Origin: Bacillus sp. FSL H8-0547
GTDB lineage: Bacteria; Bacillota; Bacilli; Bacillales; Bacillaceae
Direction of reading: 5' to 3'
NCBI GenBank assembly: GCA_038002745.1
Contig: JBBODD010000001.1
Coordinates: 3,906,001-3,970,000, forward strand
Length of the DNA stretch: 64,000 bases
The notes under the pieces were generated by a model. That model was not told the DNA's origin and did not search any database. It saw only the letters and a list, made by a program, of their open reading frames with translations. Position numbers and translations under genes: made by a program. Positions 16,668 through 24,644 of the stretch are shown piece after piece. Each line of letters opens with the position of its first letter. Positions within the stretch are counted from its first letter, which is position 1.

Positions 16668-17921
16668 ATGGTCACTTATTTCCGGGGTTTTAAAACAGAC
16701 TACGGCTCTTACAGCAGAAACGTTAAATTGGCCATTATGGCTAACATTCTCATTCAGATTGGAATGGGTATTTTTATGACCCTATATAACCTGTACTTGA
16801 AAGACCTTGGGTACAGTGAACAGACCAATGGAAACGTCATTGCTCTGACTGCACTTGCTCAGACACTCTTTCTTGTTCCTGCAGGTTTTCTTAGTGATCG
16901 AAAGGGAAGGAAGAACATGATGGCTGTCGGGGCCGCTCTTTCTGCTGTTCTGATGATAGGCAGGTCTGTTATGGAATGGGAGTTGCTCTTACTTATATTC
17001 GCATTTGGCAGCGGTATTTTTATGTCTTTCATTCAGGTGTCCATGATTCCTTGGCTCGCTGAAAATTCAACTGAAAAAGAAAGAAGCAAGCTTTTCAGTT
17101 TTCATTTTGCCGTTATGATGGCAGCCAGCGTCATCGGCAATCTTGCGGGCGGAGTCCTGACCGACCTCTTTACATTTGCGGGCATAAATTCCACAGACAG
17201 CTTGAGACTGACCCTGCTGATTGGAAATGCTGTTTACCTGGCCGGACTCTTTCCTGTCATTCTTATGAAAGAAGAAAGAAAATGCCAGAGTCCTAAAAAG
17301 CAAAAAGAAACAGGGGACGGCAATCAAAAGTGGAAGCTGGTCATCCTCTTTGTTGGCGCACAGGCCATCATCGGGATTGGGTCAGGTTTAGTCATACCGT
17401 ACTTAAATCTGTATTTTGCAGACCGGTTTGACATTTCCTTTTCTGCCATCGGAATCATCCTTTCGCTCGGTCAAGGCGCAACAGCGGTCGCGATGCTGAT
17501 TGGACCTGCCATTGTCAGCAAAATGGGAGAAGTAAAGGCGGTTGTCCTGCTGCAGCTGCTGTCCCTGCCATTTTTGCTGATCACAGGCTTTACAACAAAC
17601 ATTTATCTTGCCGTCATCGGATTCCTATTCCGCCAGGCGCTGATGAACGCAGGCAATCCGATTCAAACCTCCCTCATGATGAAAAAAGTGCCGGATCATC
17701 AGAAAGGAATCGCAAATTCTTTAAGCCAGATGGCTTTTTCATTCGGCTGGGCGGCGATGGGTCCTGTGTCTGCTTATGTTGTCGCTGAATATGGCTCCTA
17801 TTGGGGATATGCCAATGTTTTCAGCCTGACCGGCATCATATACCTGGCAGGCGCCATTTACTTTTACATCGTGTTTAAGGAAGAAAAAACAACTGTGGTT
17901 CAAAAAAGAGCTGCTGTCTGA
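16668..17921 (+). CDS. MFS transporter
   Basis: About 417 residues with twelve predicted helices. The motif between helices 2 and 3 is GFLSDRKGRKNMM, the classic MFS motif A, and a charged central loop (KCQSPKKQKETGDG) separates the two halves. Substrate cannot be told from sequence. The start is uncertain: GAGGCG at 16652 best serves TTG 16665 or ATG 16668; the GTG at 16650 has no site. It is not in an operon with the peptide locus 700 bases downstream, from which the DUF1292 gene and a terminator separate it. Confidence 0.85.
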   Translation: MVTYFRGFKTDYGSYSRNVKLAIMANILIQIGMGIFMTLYNLYLKDLGYSEQTNGNVIALTALAQTLFLVPAGFLSDRKGRKNMMAVGAALSAVLMIGRSVMEWELLLLIFAFGSGIFMSFIQVSMIPWLAENSTEKERSKLFSFHFAVMMAASVIGNLAGGVLTDLFTFAGINSTDSLRLTLLIGNAVYLAGLFPVILMKEERKCQSPKKQKETGDGNQKWKLVILFVGAQAIIGIGSGLVIPYLNLYFADRFDISFSAIGIILSLGQGATAVAMLIGPAIVSKMGEVKAVVLLQLLSLPFLLITGFTTNIYLAVIGFLFRQALMNAGNPIQTSLMMKKVPDHQKGIANSLSQMAFSFGWAAMGPVSAYVVAEYGSYWGYANVFSLTGIIYLAGAIYFYIVFKEEKTTVVQKRAAV

Positions 17922-17994
17922 GCTGTATTTCTGCAAGTAAGAAATGGTATAATAAAATGCATGCAAGAAGAATGCTTGAAAGGGGTTCAAAAAC

Positions 17995-18270
17995 ATGGAA
18001 CCAATTGAAATTGGAGAAATCTTCACAATTAGCGACGAGAACAACCAGGAGCACGAGGTAGAGGTGCTTGGCGTGCTGACTGTAGAAGGTTCAGAATACG
18101 TTGCAGTAGGGTTTGTGGAAGAAATTCAGGAAGACACAGATGAAGATATCGATATTTACTTCTTAAAGGTAGATGAAGAAGGCGATTTTTCTGCGATTGA
18201 AACAGACGAAGAATTCGACAAAGTGTCGTCTGCATTTGACCAAATGATGGAAGAAGAAGAGTCAAACTAA
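17995..18270 (+). CDS. DUF1292 protein
   Basis: 91-residue very acidic protein of the DUF1292 (YrzB-like) family: EIGEIFTISDENNQEHEVEVLG followed by an acidic tail ending MMEEEESN. Function unknown. ATG 17995 follows AAAGGGG, and an extended -10 (TGGTATAAT, 17945-17953) lies upstream. A terminator closes the unit. Confidence 0.85.
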   Translation: MEPIEIGEIFTISDENNQEHEVEVLGVLTVEGSEYVAVGFVEEIQEDTDEDIDIYFLKVDEEGDFSAIETDEEFDKVSSAFDQMMEEEESN

Positions 18271-18283
18271 TACATACCCGGAG

Positions 18284-18312
18284 CCGTCTGCTTGAGTGCA
18301 GGCGGTTTTTTT
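18284..18312 (+). terminator. Intrinsic terminator after the DUF1292 gene
   Basis: CCGTCTGC / GCAGGCGG hairpin with TTGAGT loop and a run of seven T. It isolates the peptide locus downstream from upstream transcription. Confidence 0.88.
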
Positions 18313-18511
18313 ATGCGAAAAAAGTCGGAATAGCGCAGGCAGAAAGAATCATTTTTACTGTGAAAACAACTATACTGACATAAATAATTCTCGGAGTATT
18401 CTAGTTGTCCAACAAGAAGATATTGGTATTTTCCAACATTTTTTCTATTCTTATTTTGACGTAAGCTTTAAAAACAGGTAAAAAGTCACAATAAACAAAA
18501 TAAATCAAATA

Positions 18512-18540
18512 TTGACATAATTCCCACCATTTCTTACTAT
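18512..18540 (+). promoter_or_regulatory. SigA-type promoter of the peptide locus
   Basis: TTGACA at 18512-18517, a 17-base spacer and TACTAT at 18535-18540: a near-consensus vegetative promoter in a very AT-rich stretch. Transcription would start near 18547, about 55 bases before the peptide ATG. Between the previous terminator and this promoter (18313-18511) I see no gene and no clear operator. Confidence 0.75.
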
Positions 18541-18601
18541 TACATTATAATTCAATATTTACATAAATATGGATTAAATAAAAACAGGGGAGGCTGTCAG
18601 G

Positions 18602-18664
18602 ATGAAGAAAATTAAAATCAAAAAAGTTGAAAAGCTGGTTGCTCTTGTAAACCATCACGCGTAA
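18602..18664 (+). CDS. 20-residue putative modified-peptide precursor
   Basis: ATG 18602 is eight bases after AGGGGAGG, an unusually strong ribosome site. The product is MKKIKIKKVEKLVALVNHHA, then TAA. The first 16 residues are a basic, amphipathic leader-like segment; NHHA is the only part with modifiable side chains. It is followed by a hairpin and then by two enzymes that each start with a PqqD-like (RiPP recognition) domain, the usual context of a ribosomally made, modified peptide. There is no signal peptide. The function is inferred from context only, and the coding status rests on the promoter, ribosome site and neighbours. Confidence 0.72.
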   Translation: MKKIKIKKVEKLVALVNHHA

Positions 18665-18669
18665 TGAAT

Positions 18670-18712
18670 AAAAGGCTTTAGGACAAGCATCAGAGTCCCT
18701 AAAGCCTTTTTT
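18670..18712 (+). terminator. Hairpin between peptide gene and modification genes (partial terminator)
   Basis: GGCTTTAGG-AC / GT-CCCTAAAGCC stem followed by TTTTTTA. It begins six bases after the peptide stop and ends 24 bases before the E1 gene. Such a hairpin usually gives high peptide expression with limited read-through into enzyme genes. Confidence 0.8.
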
Positions 18713-18735
18713 AGTATAAGGGAGCTGAAAAACAG

Positions 18736-19875
18736 ATGAAACCTGTCTTAAAAACCATTTATACGCCAATCATCGTATTTGAAGGCAAAGTTCAGATCGG
18801 CAAAGAGGATGGCAATCTTGAACTTGAGGATCTTGATGGAAGTGTCCAGCACCTGCTGAACCTGATGGACGGTACAAGAAATACAATTGAGCTGGCAAAT
18901 GAAATGAACATAGATCATGCAGATTTACTTGAAATACTGAATGACCTGGATGAATATGGACTTGTTGAAGATGCTTCAGCAATCGAACACACATGTCTAA
19001 GTGAAAATGAACTGGAAAGGTACAGATCAAATCTCAACTACTTTTCCAATTTTTCAACCTTGAAGAGAAGCAGATTCACTTACCAGGAGACCTTAAAAAA
19101 TACAACGGTTGCCTTGCTTGGACTCGGAGGCTTTAGTTTAACAGCAGCTGCACTTGCAGGGATGGGAACCGGCAGAATTATAGGCCTTGATTATGATTCG
19201 GTTGAACTCAGCAACCTTAACCGCCAGTTTCTATACTGTGAGGACGACATTGGGAAACTTAAAACAGAGGCTTCAAGCAATCGCTTAAAAAAGATTAACA
19301 GTGAAATTGATGTTGATGTACATAATGTGAAAATTGAAGATGCAAAAAGTCTGCTGCCGGTAATAAAGGAAGCGGATATTGTCATTAACGGGATCGATCA
19401 GCCAAGCATTTTATCTACAAGATGGGTGAATTTTGCCTGTGTCAAATTAGGCAAGCCTTACATTCTTGGAGGCATTGGACACACGAGTATTATTCTCCAA
19501 AAATATGTTCCTGGTGAAGAAAACGGGTGCTTTGATTGCTATTTGATGAACAGTTTACGGGAAGCACCAGAATTTATCCACCAGCTGAAAGCGGTTTACG
19601 GAGCTTCTTTTCAAAAGAGAAACACAGCTTTTGCTCCTAATATTGCCATGATTACTGGTCTGGTAACAAATGAACTGGCTAAACAAATTGCGGGATATGA
19701 AAGAGCCGAGAATCAATCTTCGTCTCTTGAAATCAGCAGTCTATCATTTGAACGATTATCTGAAACTCTATGGAAAAAAGCATCGGGCTGTCCGACGTGC
19801 AATGGCCATATGAACTCAGATGAGCCTGCAGAACTGAATATAATTCTGGAATTATCTAAAGAAAGCAGGGTCTGA
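18736..19875 (+). CDS. E1/ThiF-like adenylating enzyme with N-terminal PqqD-like domain
   Basis: 379 residues. Residues 1-85 look like a PqqD-like peptide-binding domain (EDLDGSVQHLLNLMDGTRNTIELA and a winged-helix end). The E1 domain has the nucleotide loop GLGGFS (129-134), acidic LDYDSVE (151-157), Arg163 in NLNRQF, GIDQP (219-223), and the two structural zinc pairs Cys265/Cys268 and Cys352/Cys355. All key residues of ATP-dependent carboxylate activation are kept. The ordinary partners (ThiS, MoaD) are absent here; the only adjacent small protein is the 20-aa peptide. Members such as MccB adenylate a peptide C-terminus, so the terminal carboxylate or an acidic side chain of the peptide is the likely target. 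ATG 18736 follows AGGGAG. The M50 gene starts directly after its stop. Confidence 0.85.
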   Translation: MKPVLKTIYTPIIVFEGKVQIGKEDGNLELEDLDGSVQHLLNLMDGTRNTIELANEMNIDHADLLEILNDLDEYGLVEDASAIEHTCLSENELERYRSNLNYFSNFSTLKRSRFTYQETLKNTTVALLGLGGFSLTAAALAGMGTGRIIGLDYDSVELSNLNRQFLYCEDDIGKLKTEASSNRLKKINSEIDVDVHNVKIEDAKSLLPVIKEADIVINGIDQPSILSTRWVNFACVKLGKPYILGGIGHTSIILQKYVPGEENGCFDCYLMNSLREAPEFIHQLKAVYGASFQKRNTAFAPNIAMITGLVTNELAKQIAGYERAENQSSSLEISSLSFERLSETLWKKASGCPTCNGHMNSDEPAELNIILELSKESRV

Positions 19876-21075
19876 ATGAATATAACATTAGATTCTAAAG
19901 TAACGGCAAAGCTTTCTGTTCAGGCAGACGGAGAAGAATTTACAGTCGGAGACCCAGTCAGCGGTACATTTATCCGGGTCCCGTATGAAGCTGTTCACAT
20001 CATTCATATGCTGGACGGTGTCAGAACGCTGAACGAAATTTCTGAACAGCTGAGAAAAGAACAAATGGATGCGGATGTTTTAGATTTTGTCGAAATTCTG
20101 CATGAGCTTGAGTTGATCTATTCGATTGACGGGAAGGTCTTTTTAATTCCGCCTGATGAAAAACCTGTCAGCAGATCTCTTTCTGCTGCAGCTTCCTTCA
20201 TTTTTCATCCGATCAGTCAAGTATGTTATGTCCTGTTTTTTCTTCTCAGTATTGGTATGATTGCAGGTATTCCTGAATTGCGTCCTGACTACAAAGATTT
20301 TTGGGCTGCAGAAGCAACAGGGCTAAGTCTTTTGTTATTATTTTTCATTTCCTGGCCGCTGACCATTCTTCATGAACTGGGCCATTATTTAGCTGCTTTA
20401 AGACTTGGTATACCGGTTAAATTTAATTTGAGTCTGAGATTTTACTGGCTTGTGGTCGAAGCAGATATGACAGGGCTCTGGTCAGTTTCCAAGCAGAAAA
20501 GGTATTTGCCCTATGCTGCAGGAATGGCTATTGATTCTTTTCTTCTTTTTTTATCATTAGCCGGTCAGATGACGGCTGCAGGATTTGCCTTGAAGCTTTT
20601 GAAAATGATTACGCTGCTTCTTGTGATGAGATTTGCCTGGCAGCTTTTAATTTTTCTGCGGACAGATATTTATTTTCTGATCATGAACAAACTTAACATG
20701 CCAAGCCTCCATGGATATGCAAAAGAAATAATCACGGGGTATATGCGGAAAAAAGATCGTGCCGAAAGCCTGAAAGAAGAATTATCCGAAAAAGAAATGT
20801 CCTATGTTAAAAGCTTTGCATCATGTTACCTTATTGGCGGCATCATTGCAGCAGGACTACTGTTCTTGTATAGTCTGCCAGGGCTTTACATGCTGCTGAA
20901 GCAGACAATGGTGCAGCTTTCCGTCTATTCTTTAAACAGCTTGCTATTCTGGGACGGCATCATTACACTGGCTGTCTTATCTGTAAATGCTGTGATTTGG
21001 GGCATTGGTGCAGTAAGTAAATATAAAGGAAGCAAAACGGGTACACTACCTATTAGCTCAAATGAAGCGACTTAA
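19876..21075 (+). CDS. M50-family membrane metalloprotease with N-terminal PqqD-like domain
   Basis: 399 residues. Residues 1-92 repeat the PqqD-like theme (VPYEAVHIIHMLDGVRTLNEISEQL), then several transmembrane helices (about 115-131, 148-165 and more). HELGH at 166-170 is the zinc motif of site-2 type intramembrane proteases, and Asp220 in GMAIDSF is a candidate third ligand. Such proteins occur in peptide-modification loci, where they may cut the leader or take part in export. The gene begins at the base after the E1 stop, with no gap, so the two are co-translated. A terminator follows. No ABC exporter or immunity gene is adjacent. Confidence 0.82.
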   Translation: MNITLDSKVTAKLSVQADGEEFTVGDPVSGTFIRVPYEAVHIIHMLDGVRTLNEISEQLRKEQMDADVLDFVEILHELELIYSIDGKVFLIPPDEKPVSRSLSAAASFIFHPISQVCYVLFFLLSIGMIAGIPELRPDYKDFWAAEATGLSLLLLFFISWPLTILHELGHYLAALRLGIPVKFNLSLRFYWLVVEADMTGLWSVSKQKRYLPYAAGMAIDSFLLFLSLAGQMTAAGFALKLLKMITLLLVMRFAWQLLIFLRTDIYFLIMNKLNMPSLHGYAKEIITGYMRKKDRAESLKEELSEKEMSYVKSFASCYLIGGIIAAGLLFLYSLPGLYMLLKQTMVQLSVYSLNSLLFWDGIITLAVLSVNAVIWGIGAVSKYKGSKTGTLPISSNEAT

Positions 21076-21105
21076 ACATGCAAAGAGCCACTTGCATGTT
21101 TTTTT
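21074..21105 (+). terminator. Intrinsic terminator closing the peptide locus
   Basis: AAACATGCAA / TTGCATGTTT hairpin with an AGAGCCAC loop and a T run, overlapping the M50 stop codon. It shows that cdsA downstream is a separate unit. Confidence 0.85.
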
Positions 21106-21236
21106 CATTGGTCTGGCAGGATGATTATTTATGAAAATCGAATTAAAATCACCTTTTCAAAGAATTGTTTTTCGTTTTTCCTTTCTTTATAGTACAATCA
21201 ATTAATGGAAAAAAAGATAAGGAAGTGTAGCAAAGA

Positions 21237-22022
21237 ATGAAAGAACGTGTGATTACAGGCATCATTATCTTAATTCTGTTTATGATTCCCTTTTATGTAG
21301 GGGCATTCTGGTTTACTTATTTGGCACTGATTTTGGCCATTATCGCCTTTCATGAATTAACGACCATTATAAAAATCAGAAAGTACGGCACGAAGTATTT
21401 TGTGGGAATTATCGGGATTATCCTTTTGTTCCTGCCGCTGCTGCCGTTTCTGAATGTGACATTTGAAATCATTCAGATTAAAGTGCTGCTGGCACTGGTA
21501 TTGTTTTTCTTAACCTCAACAATCTTTAACATTGAATATTCCATTGAAAAAGCAGGCACACTCCTGATTGGTGTCCTGTACATCGGATTTGGATTTGTGT
21601 TTTTAGCTGAGGCAAGAATTGATGAAGGCTTAATTTGGACCCTCGCCGTACTGATTTCTATCTGGGCAACGGATTCAGGCGCGTATTTCGTCGGGAGAAA
21701 ATTCGGCAAACGAAAACTTGCGCCAAATGTGAGCCCGAATAAAACCATTGAAGGGTCTGTCGGAGGAATTATCATTGCTCTGATCATAGGTTTGGTTATG
21801 CAGGCAAGTTTCCATCCATTTGCATCTTACGGAGAAACGCTTATGCTGATTTTCGTCGTGTCCATTGCCGGTCAGGTAGGAGATCTCGTCGAATCTGCTT
21901 TGAAACGTCACTTTAAAGTGAAGGATTCCGGAAAGCTATTGCCGGGTCATGGCGGTATTCTGGATCGTCTTGACAGCTGGATCTTTGTTTTCATCGGGTT
22001 GAAGCTGGTTGGACTGATCTAA
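21237..22022 (+). CDS. cdsA: Phosphatidate cytidylyltransferase
   Basis: Integral membrane enzyme making CDP-diacylglycerol from phosphatidate and CTP, the branch point of phospholipid synthesis. 261 residues, about eight helices. The CTP transferase signature is complete in the C-terminal part: SALKRHFKVKDSG, LLPGHGG and LDRLDS. ATG 21237 follows AAGGAAGTG. It is monocistronic here, outside the usual uppS-cdsA-dxr cluster, so it may be a second copy or a replacement of the standard gene. Confidence 0.92.
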   Translation: MKERVITGIIILILFMIPFYVGAFWFTYLALILAIIAFHELTTIIKIRKYGTKYFVGIIGIILLFLPLLPFLNVTFEIIQIKVLLALVLFFLTSTIFNIEYSIEKAGTLLIGVLYIGFGFVFLAEARIDEGLIWTLAVLISIWATDSGAYFVGRKFGKRKLAPNVSPNKTIEGSVGGIIIALIIGLVMQASFHPFASYGETLMLIFVVSIAGQVGDLVESALKRHFKVKDSGKLLPGHGGILDRLDSWIFVFIGLKLVGLI

Positions 22023-22039
22023 AAAAGCTATAAAAATAG

Positions 22040-22080
22040 AAATCCCCCAAGAAGTCGAGTTTGACTTTTTGGGGGATTTC
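22040..22080. terminator. Bidirectional terminator between cdsA and the oxidoreductase
   Basis: Long hairpin AAATCCCCCAA...TTGGGGGATTT with T runs on both strands, shared by the two convergent genes. Confidence 0.9.
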
Positions 22081-22085
22081 TTTAT

Positions 22086-23207
22086 CTACTCTTTCAATGC
22101 AGCCTTAATTGGATAATCCGCTAAATCGATTTCGGGTTCTAAACCAAGAGCAAGTCTTGCAAGCTCAAGCCCAAGGTAAGGACCCATCGTCAGTCCGGAT
22201 GCGCCTAAACCATTTGCAGCAATAATCCCTGACCATTCGGGAATCCGCCCGATGACCGGCAAAAATCCTGGTGTGAACGGTCTGAACCCGGTTCTTGCCT
22301 CCAGAAATGTGCATTCTTCAAGTCCTGGCGCGACATTCACGGCTTTAGAAAAGACATCAAGCATTCCACCCGCTGTCACTCGCGTATCATAGCCGTTCAC
22401 ATCGTCCTCATGTGTGGCGCCTGCCACAATCCTTCCATCATCAAATGCCAGAAGATAATGATTGGCAGGGGGCATAAGAACGGGCCAGTCTGAGGTCTGC
22501 TCGGTTTCCATTTTAAAATGGGCAATCTGCGCTTTCTGATAGGTAACCTGAAAATGGATGCCAAGAGGCTGAAGCAGCTCATTTGCCCAGGCACCCGCAC
22601 AGACAATGACTTCATCCGCTTCAATTTCTTTTCCATTCACACTGGCACCTGAAACCCGGCCATGCTGAAAAATAAGGGCCGCCTCGCCTTCAATCAGCTC
22701 TGCACCATTTTTCCGGGCAGCACGGATTAACGCATCCCTCAGAGCTCTGCCATCTACCCGTGCGGCTCCTTCTACAAGAACAGATAAATACTCATCTGAC
22801 AGGAGAGGGAACATTTCTTTTGTTTCTTCTTTCGTCAGTGGTGTAATGTCTCCAATTTCTGGAGCATCCTGTTTTCTTTTTTCCGTACGCACCATGATTT
22901 TTTCAATTTTCTCCGGGTCCTGCTGAAGAATGAGAGCGCCGACCCGCTTATAGCCAGTGCTGGTTTCACCGTCCTGTTTGAGCCCATTAATCAGCTCGGG
23001 ATAATAGCGGGCGCCCTTTTTAACAAGCTGATACCAGGCTTTATTTCGTCTTTGTGAAACCCAGGGGCAGACAATGCCGGCCGCTGCGTCTGTCGCCTGA
23101 CCTGCGTCTTTGCGGTCAATCACTGTCACCTGCGCTCCAAGTTTTGATAAATGATAAGCTGCGGAAGCACCCAAAATGCCGGCCCCGATTACAGCAATTT
23201 TCTTCAT
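22086..23207 (-). CDS. FAD-dependent amine/amino-acid oxidoreductase (DAO family)
   Basis: 373-residue flavoprotein with an N-terminal dinucleotide-binding motif (GAGILGASAAYHLSKLG, then an acidic strand end VIDRK) and the DAO C-terminal block ARTGFRPFTPGFLPVIGRIPEWSG. The length and plan fit glycine/D-amino-acid oxidase-like enzymes such as ThiO or DadA; the substrate cannot be read from sequence. It has no thiamine neighbours. ATG 23207 follows AAAGGATG. It is one of the few minus-strand genes in the left part of the window. Confidence 0.85.
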   Translation of the reverse strand: MKKIAVIGAGILGASAAYHLSKLGAQVTVIDRKDAGQATDAAAGIVCPWVSQRRNKAWYQLVKKGARYYPELINGLKQDGETSTGYKRVGALILQQDPEKIEKIMVRTEKRKQDAPEIGDITPLTKEETKEMFPLLSDEYLSVLVEGAARVDGRALRDALIRAARKNGAELIEGEAALIFQHGRVSGASVNGKEIEADEVIVCAGAWANELLQPLGIHFQVTYQKAQIAHFKMETEQTSDWPVLMPPANHYLLAFDDGRIVAGATHEDDVNGYDTRVTAGGMLDVFSKAVNVAPGLEECTFLEARTGFRPFTPGFLPVIGRIPEWSGIIAANGLGASGLTMGPYLGLELARLALGLEPEIDLADYPIKAALKE

Positions 23208-23304
23208 ATGTATCTCATCCTTTGCTTCAATTCCACTTATGCACCTATCTCATTATAAAAGAGCATAGGATAAAGTATCAAATCTGATGAAAGCGGGGTG
23301 CAGC

Positions 23305-24258
23305 ATGTATCAAGCTGACTATACTGCGATTATTTCACCATTTTTGCCTGCAGGTGCTTATGTGCTTGAAATAACAGAACCTGCGATGCGCAAGGCGGTG
23401 CTCGCTGCTGATTTTGATGGCGATCATGCTCTGGAGGTGGCAGCCGCCTACAGATTCCAAAACGATGATTATGTGCTCATATTGAAACATGGAGCACAAG
23501 GTTGGTTTCCAGCAGGACACTTTCAAGGAAAAAGTCGTTATTTCATGGACTTTTACAAGGAAGAAGCAAGATTTGTAGCTGCAGAGGCAGTCGGGGATGT
23601 CACAGGAGACGGCATACAGGATACCGTTTTTTTGACGGCATCACAGACGCCTGACAGCCCATTTCTGCAGAACATCACTCTTCAGATTAGAAACGGAGCA
23701 ACTGGGCAGGTTGAGAAAATCCCGCTCAAAGAAAATGCAGGATATGACCCGACCGTATTTTTAGGAGATTTTACGGGAGATAAAAAAGACGATATCCTCG
23801 TCATCATTAATACCGGAGGAAGCGGAGGCCTCATTTATGCTTATATATACACCTATGAAAAAGGACAATATAAACTGATATTTGATGATGAATCATTCAA
23901 CAAATCAAACACCTATACCGTTACTTACCTTGATCAGTTTAAAGCAAGGGTGACAAGCGCAAATCCCCCGAAAAAATACCTGCTTGATCTTCAGTATAAA
24001 GGAAAAGAGTATTTGAGTGAAATCTATAACAGCGACAGGACACTGAAAGAGCCTGTTGAAGGGTGGGTCGCGCCGCTTTCGGGACTGTACCCTGTCGATT
24101 TTGAGCGCGACGGCATTTATGAACTGGACACCTATCAGAACGTTGCAGGCAGATACAGCGCTGATGGTCTGGGGTACATGATGAATGTTCTGAAATGGGA
24201 TGGCACATCTTTTAAAACAGACCGGCAGAGTATTGCTGTGTTTGGGGAAGAAACATAA
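23305..24258 (+). CDS. VCBS/FG-GAP-like repeat protein
   Basis: 317 residues with several acidic loop repeats of the beta-propeller type: DFDGDHALEVAA, DVTGDGIQDTVFL, DFTGDKKDDILV and DFERDGIYELDTY. These DxDGD-type loops bind calcium in integrin-like propellers. No signal peptide is evident with the start chosen (ATG 23305, after GGGGTG); ATG 23287 has no ribosome site. Function unknown. The 52-bp tandem repeat follows immediately. Confidence 0.7.
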   Translation: MYQADYTAIISPFLPAGAYVLEITEPAMRKAVLAADFDGDHALEVAAAYRFQNDDYVLILKHGAQGWFPAGHFQGKSRYFMDFYKEEARFVAAEAVGDVTGDGIQDTVFLTASQTPDSPFLQNITLQIRNGATGQVEKIPLKENAGYDPTVFLGDFTGDKKDDILVIINTGGSGGLIYAYIYTYEKGQYKLIFDDESFNKSNTYTVTYLDQFKARVTSANPPKKYLLDLQYKGKEYLSEIYNSDRTLKEPVEGWVAPLSGLYPVDFERDGIYELDTYQNVAGRYSADGLGYMMNVLKWDGTSFKTDRQSIAVFGEET

Positions 24259-24303
24259 GAAAAGCGGAACAGGCTGTAAAGATACGACAGTTAGATAAAT
24301 ATT

Positions 24304-24580
24304 GCAGCACTATCGTGACTTCCCGCACCCAAGTTTATTTTGTTAAACGCGGTTCGCAGCACTATATTGACTTCCTGCACTCGAGTTTGTGCTGTTAAAC
24401 CAGCTTTGCACCACTTACATGACTTCTGTACCCGAGTTTCTGTTGTTAAACGATGTTTGCAACACTTACGTGACTTCCTGCACCGGAGTTTGTGTTGTTA
24501 AACCACCTTTACAGCACTAACGTTACGTCCTGCAAGCTAATTTGTGCTGCTAAACCAGCCATGCATGACCGCAGCACTTA
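24304..24580. repeat. 52-bp tandem repeat, five to six degenerate units
   Basis: Units begin with GCAGCAC-like sequence at 24304, 24356, 24408, 24459, 24511 and 24571, so the period is 51-52 bases for the first five; the last is set back by about eight extra bases. A unit reads roughly GCAGCACTTACGTGACTTCC, then TGCACCCGAGTTTGTG, then TTGTTAAAC plus a variable tail. Units differ at 15-25 percent of positions. The array fills the 386-base gap and shows no open frame or CRISPR-like spacing. Confidence 0.85.
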
Positions 24581-24601
24581 GCTGAATCGGCCGTTTAGCT
24601 A

Positions 24602-24640
24602 AAAAAAAAGAGAGCTGAATTTTTATCAGCTCTCTTTTAA
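24602..24640 (-). terminator. Intrinsic terminator of the cupredoxin gene
   Basis: AAAAGAGAGCTGA / TCAGCTCTCTTTT hairpin with an A run on the left, giving a T run for minus-strand transcripts; it can also work from the other side. Confidence 0.8.
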
Positions 24641-24644
24641 AGTA

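Noticed and set aside
18736-21075. Microcin C type or thiazole/oxazole peptide cluster
   Set aside because: The peptide does not end in Asn, has no Cys, Ser or Thr, and no YcaO, dehydrogenase or transporter gene is present; only the E1 relationship remains.
24304-24580. Possible CRISPR array
   Set aside because: The whole 52-bp unit is repeated with diffuse changes; there are no identical repeats separated by unique spacers and no cas genes.
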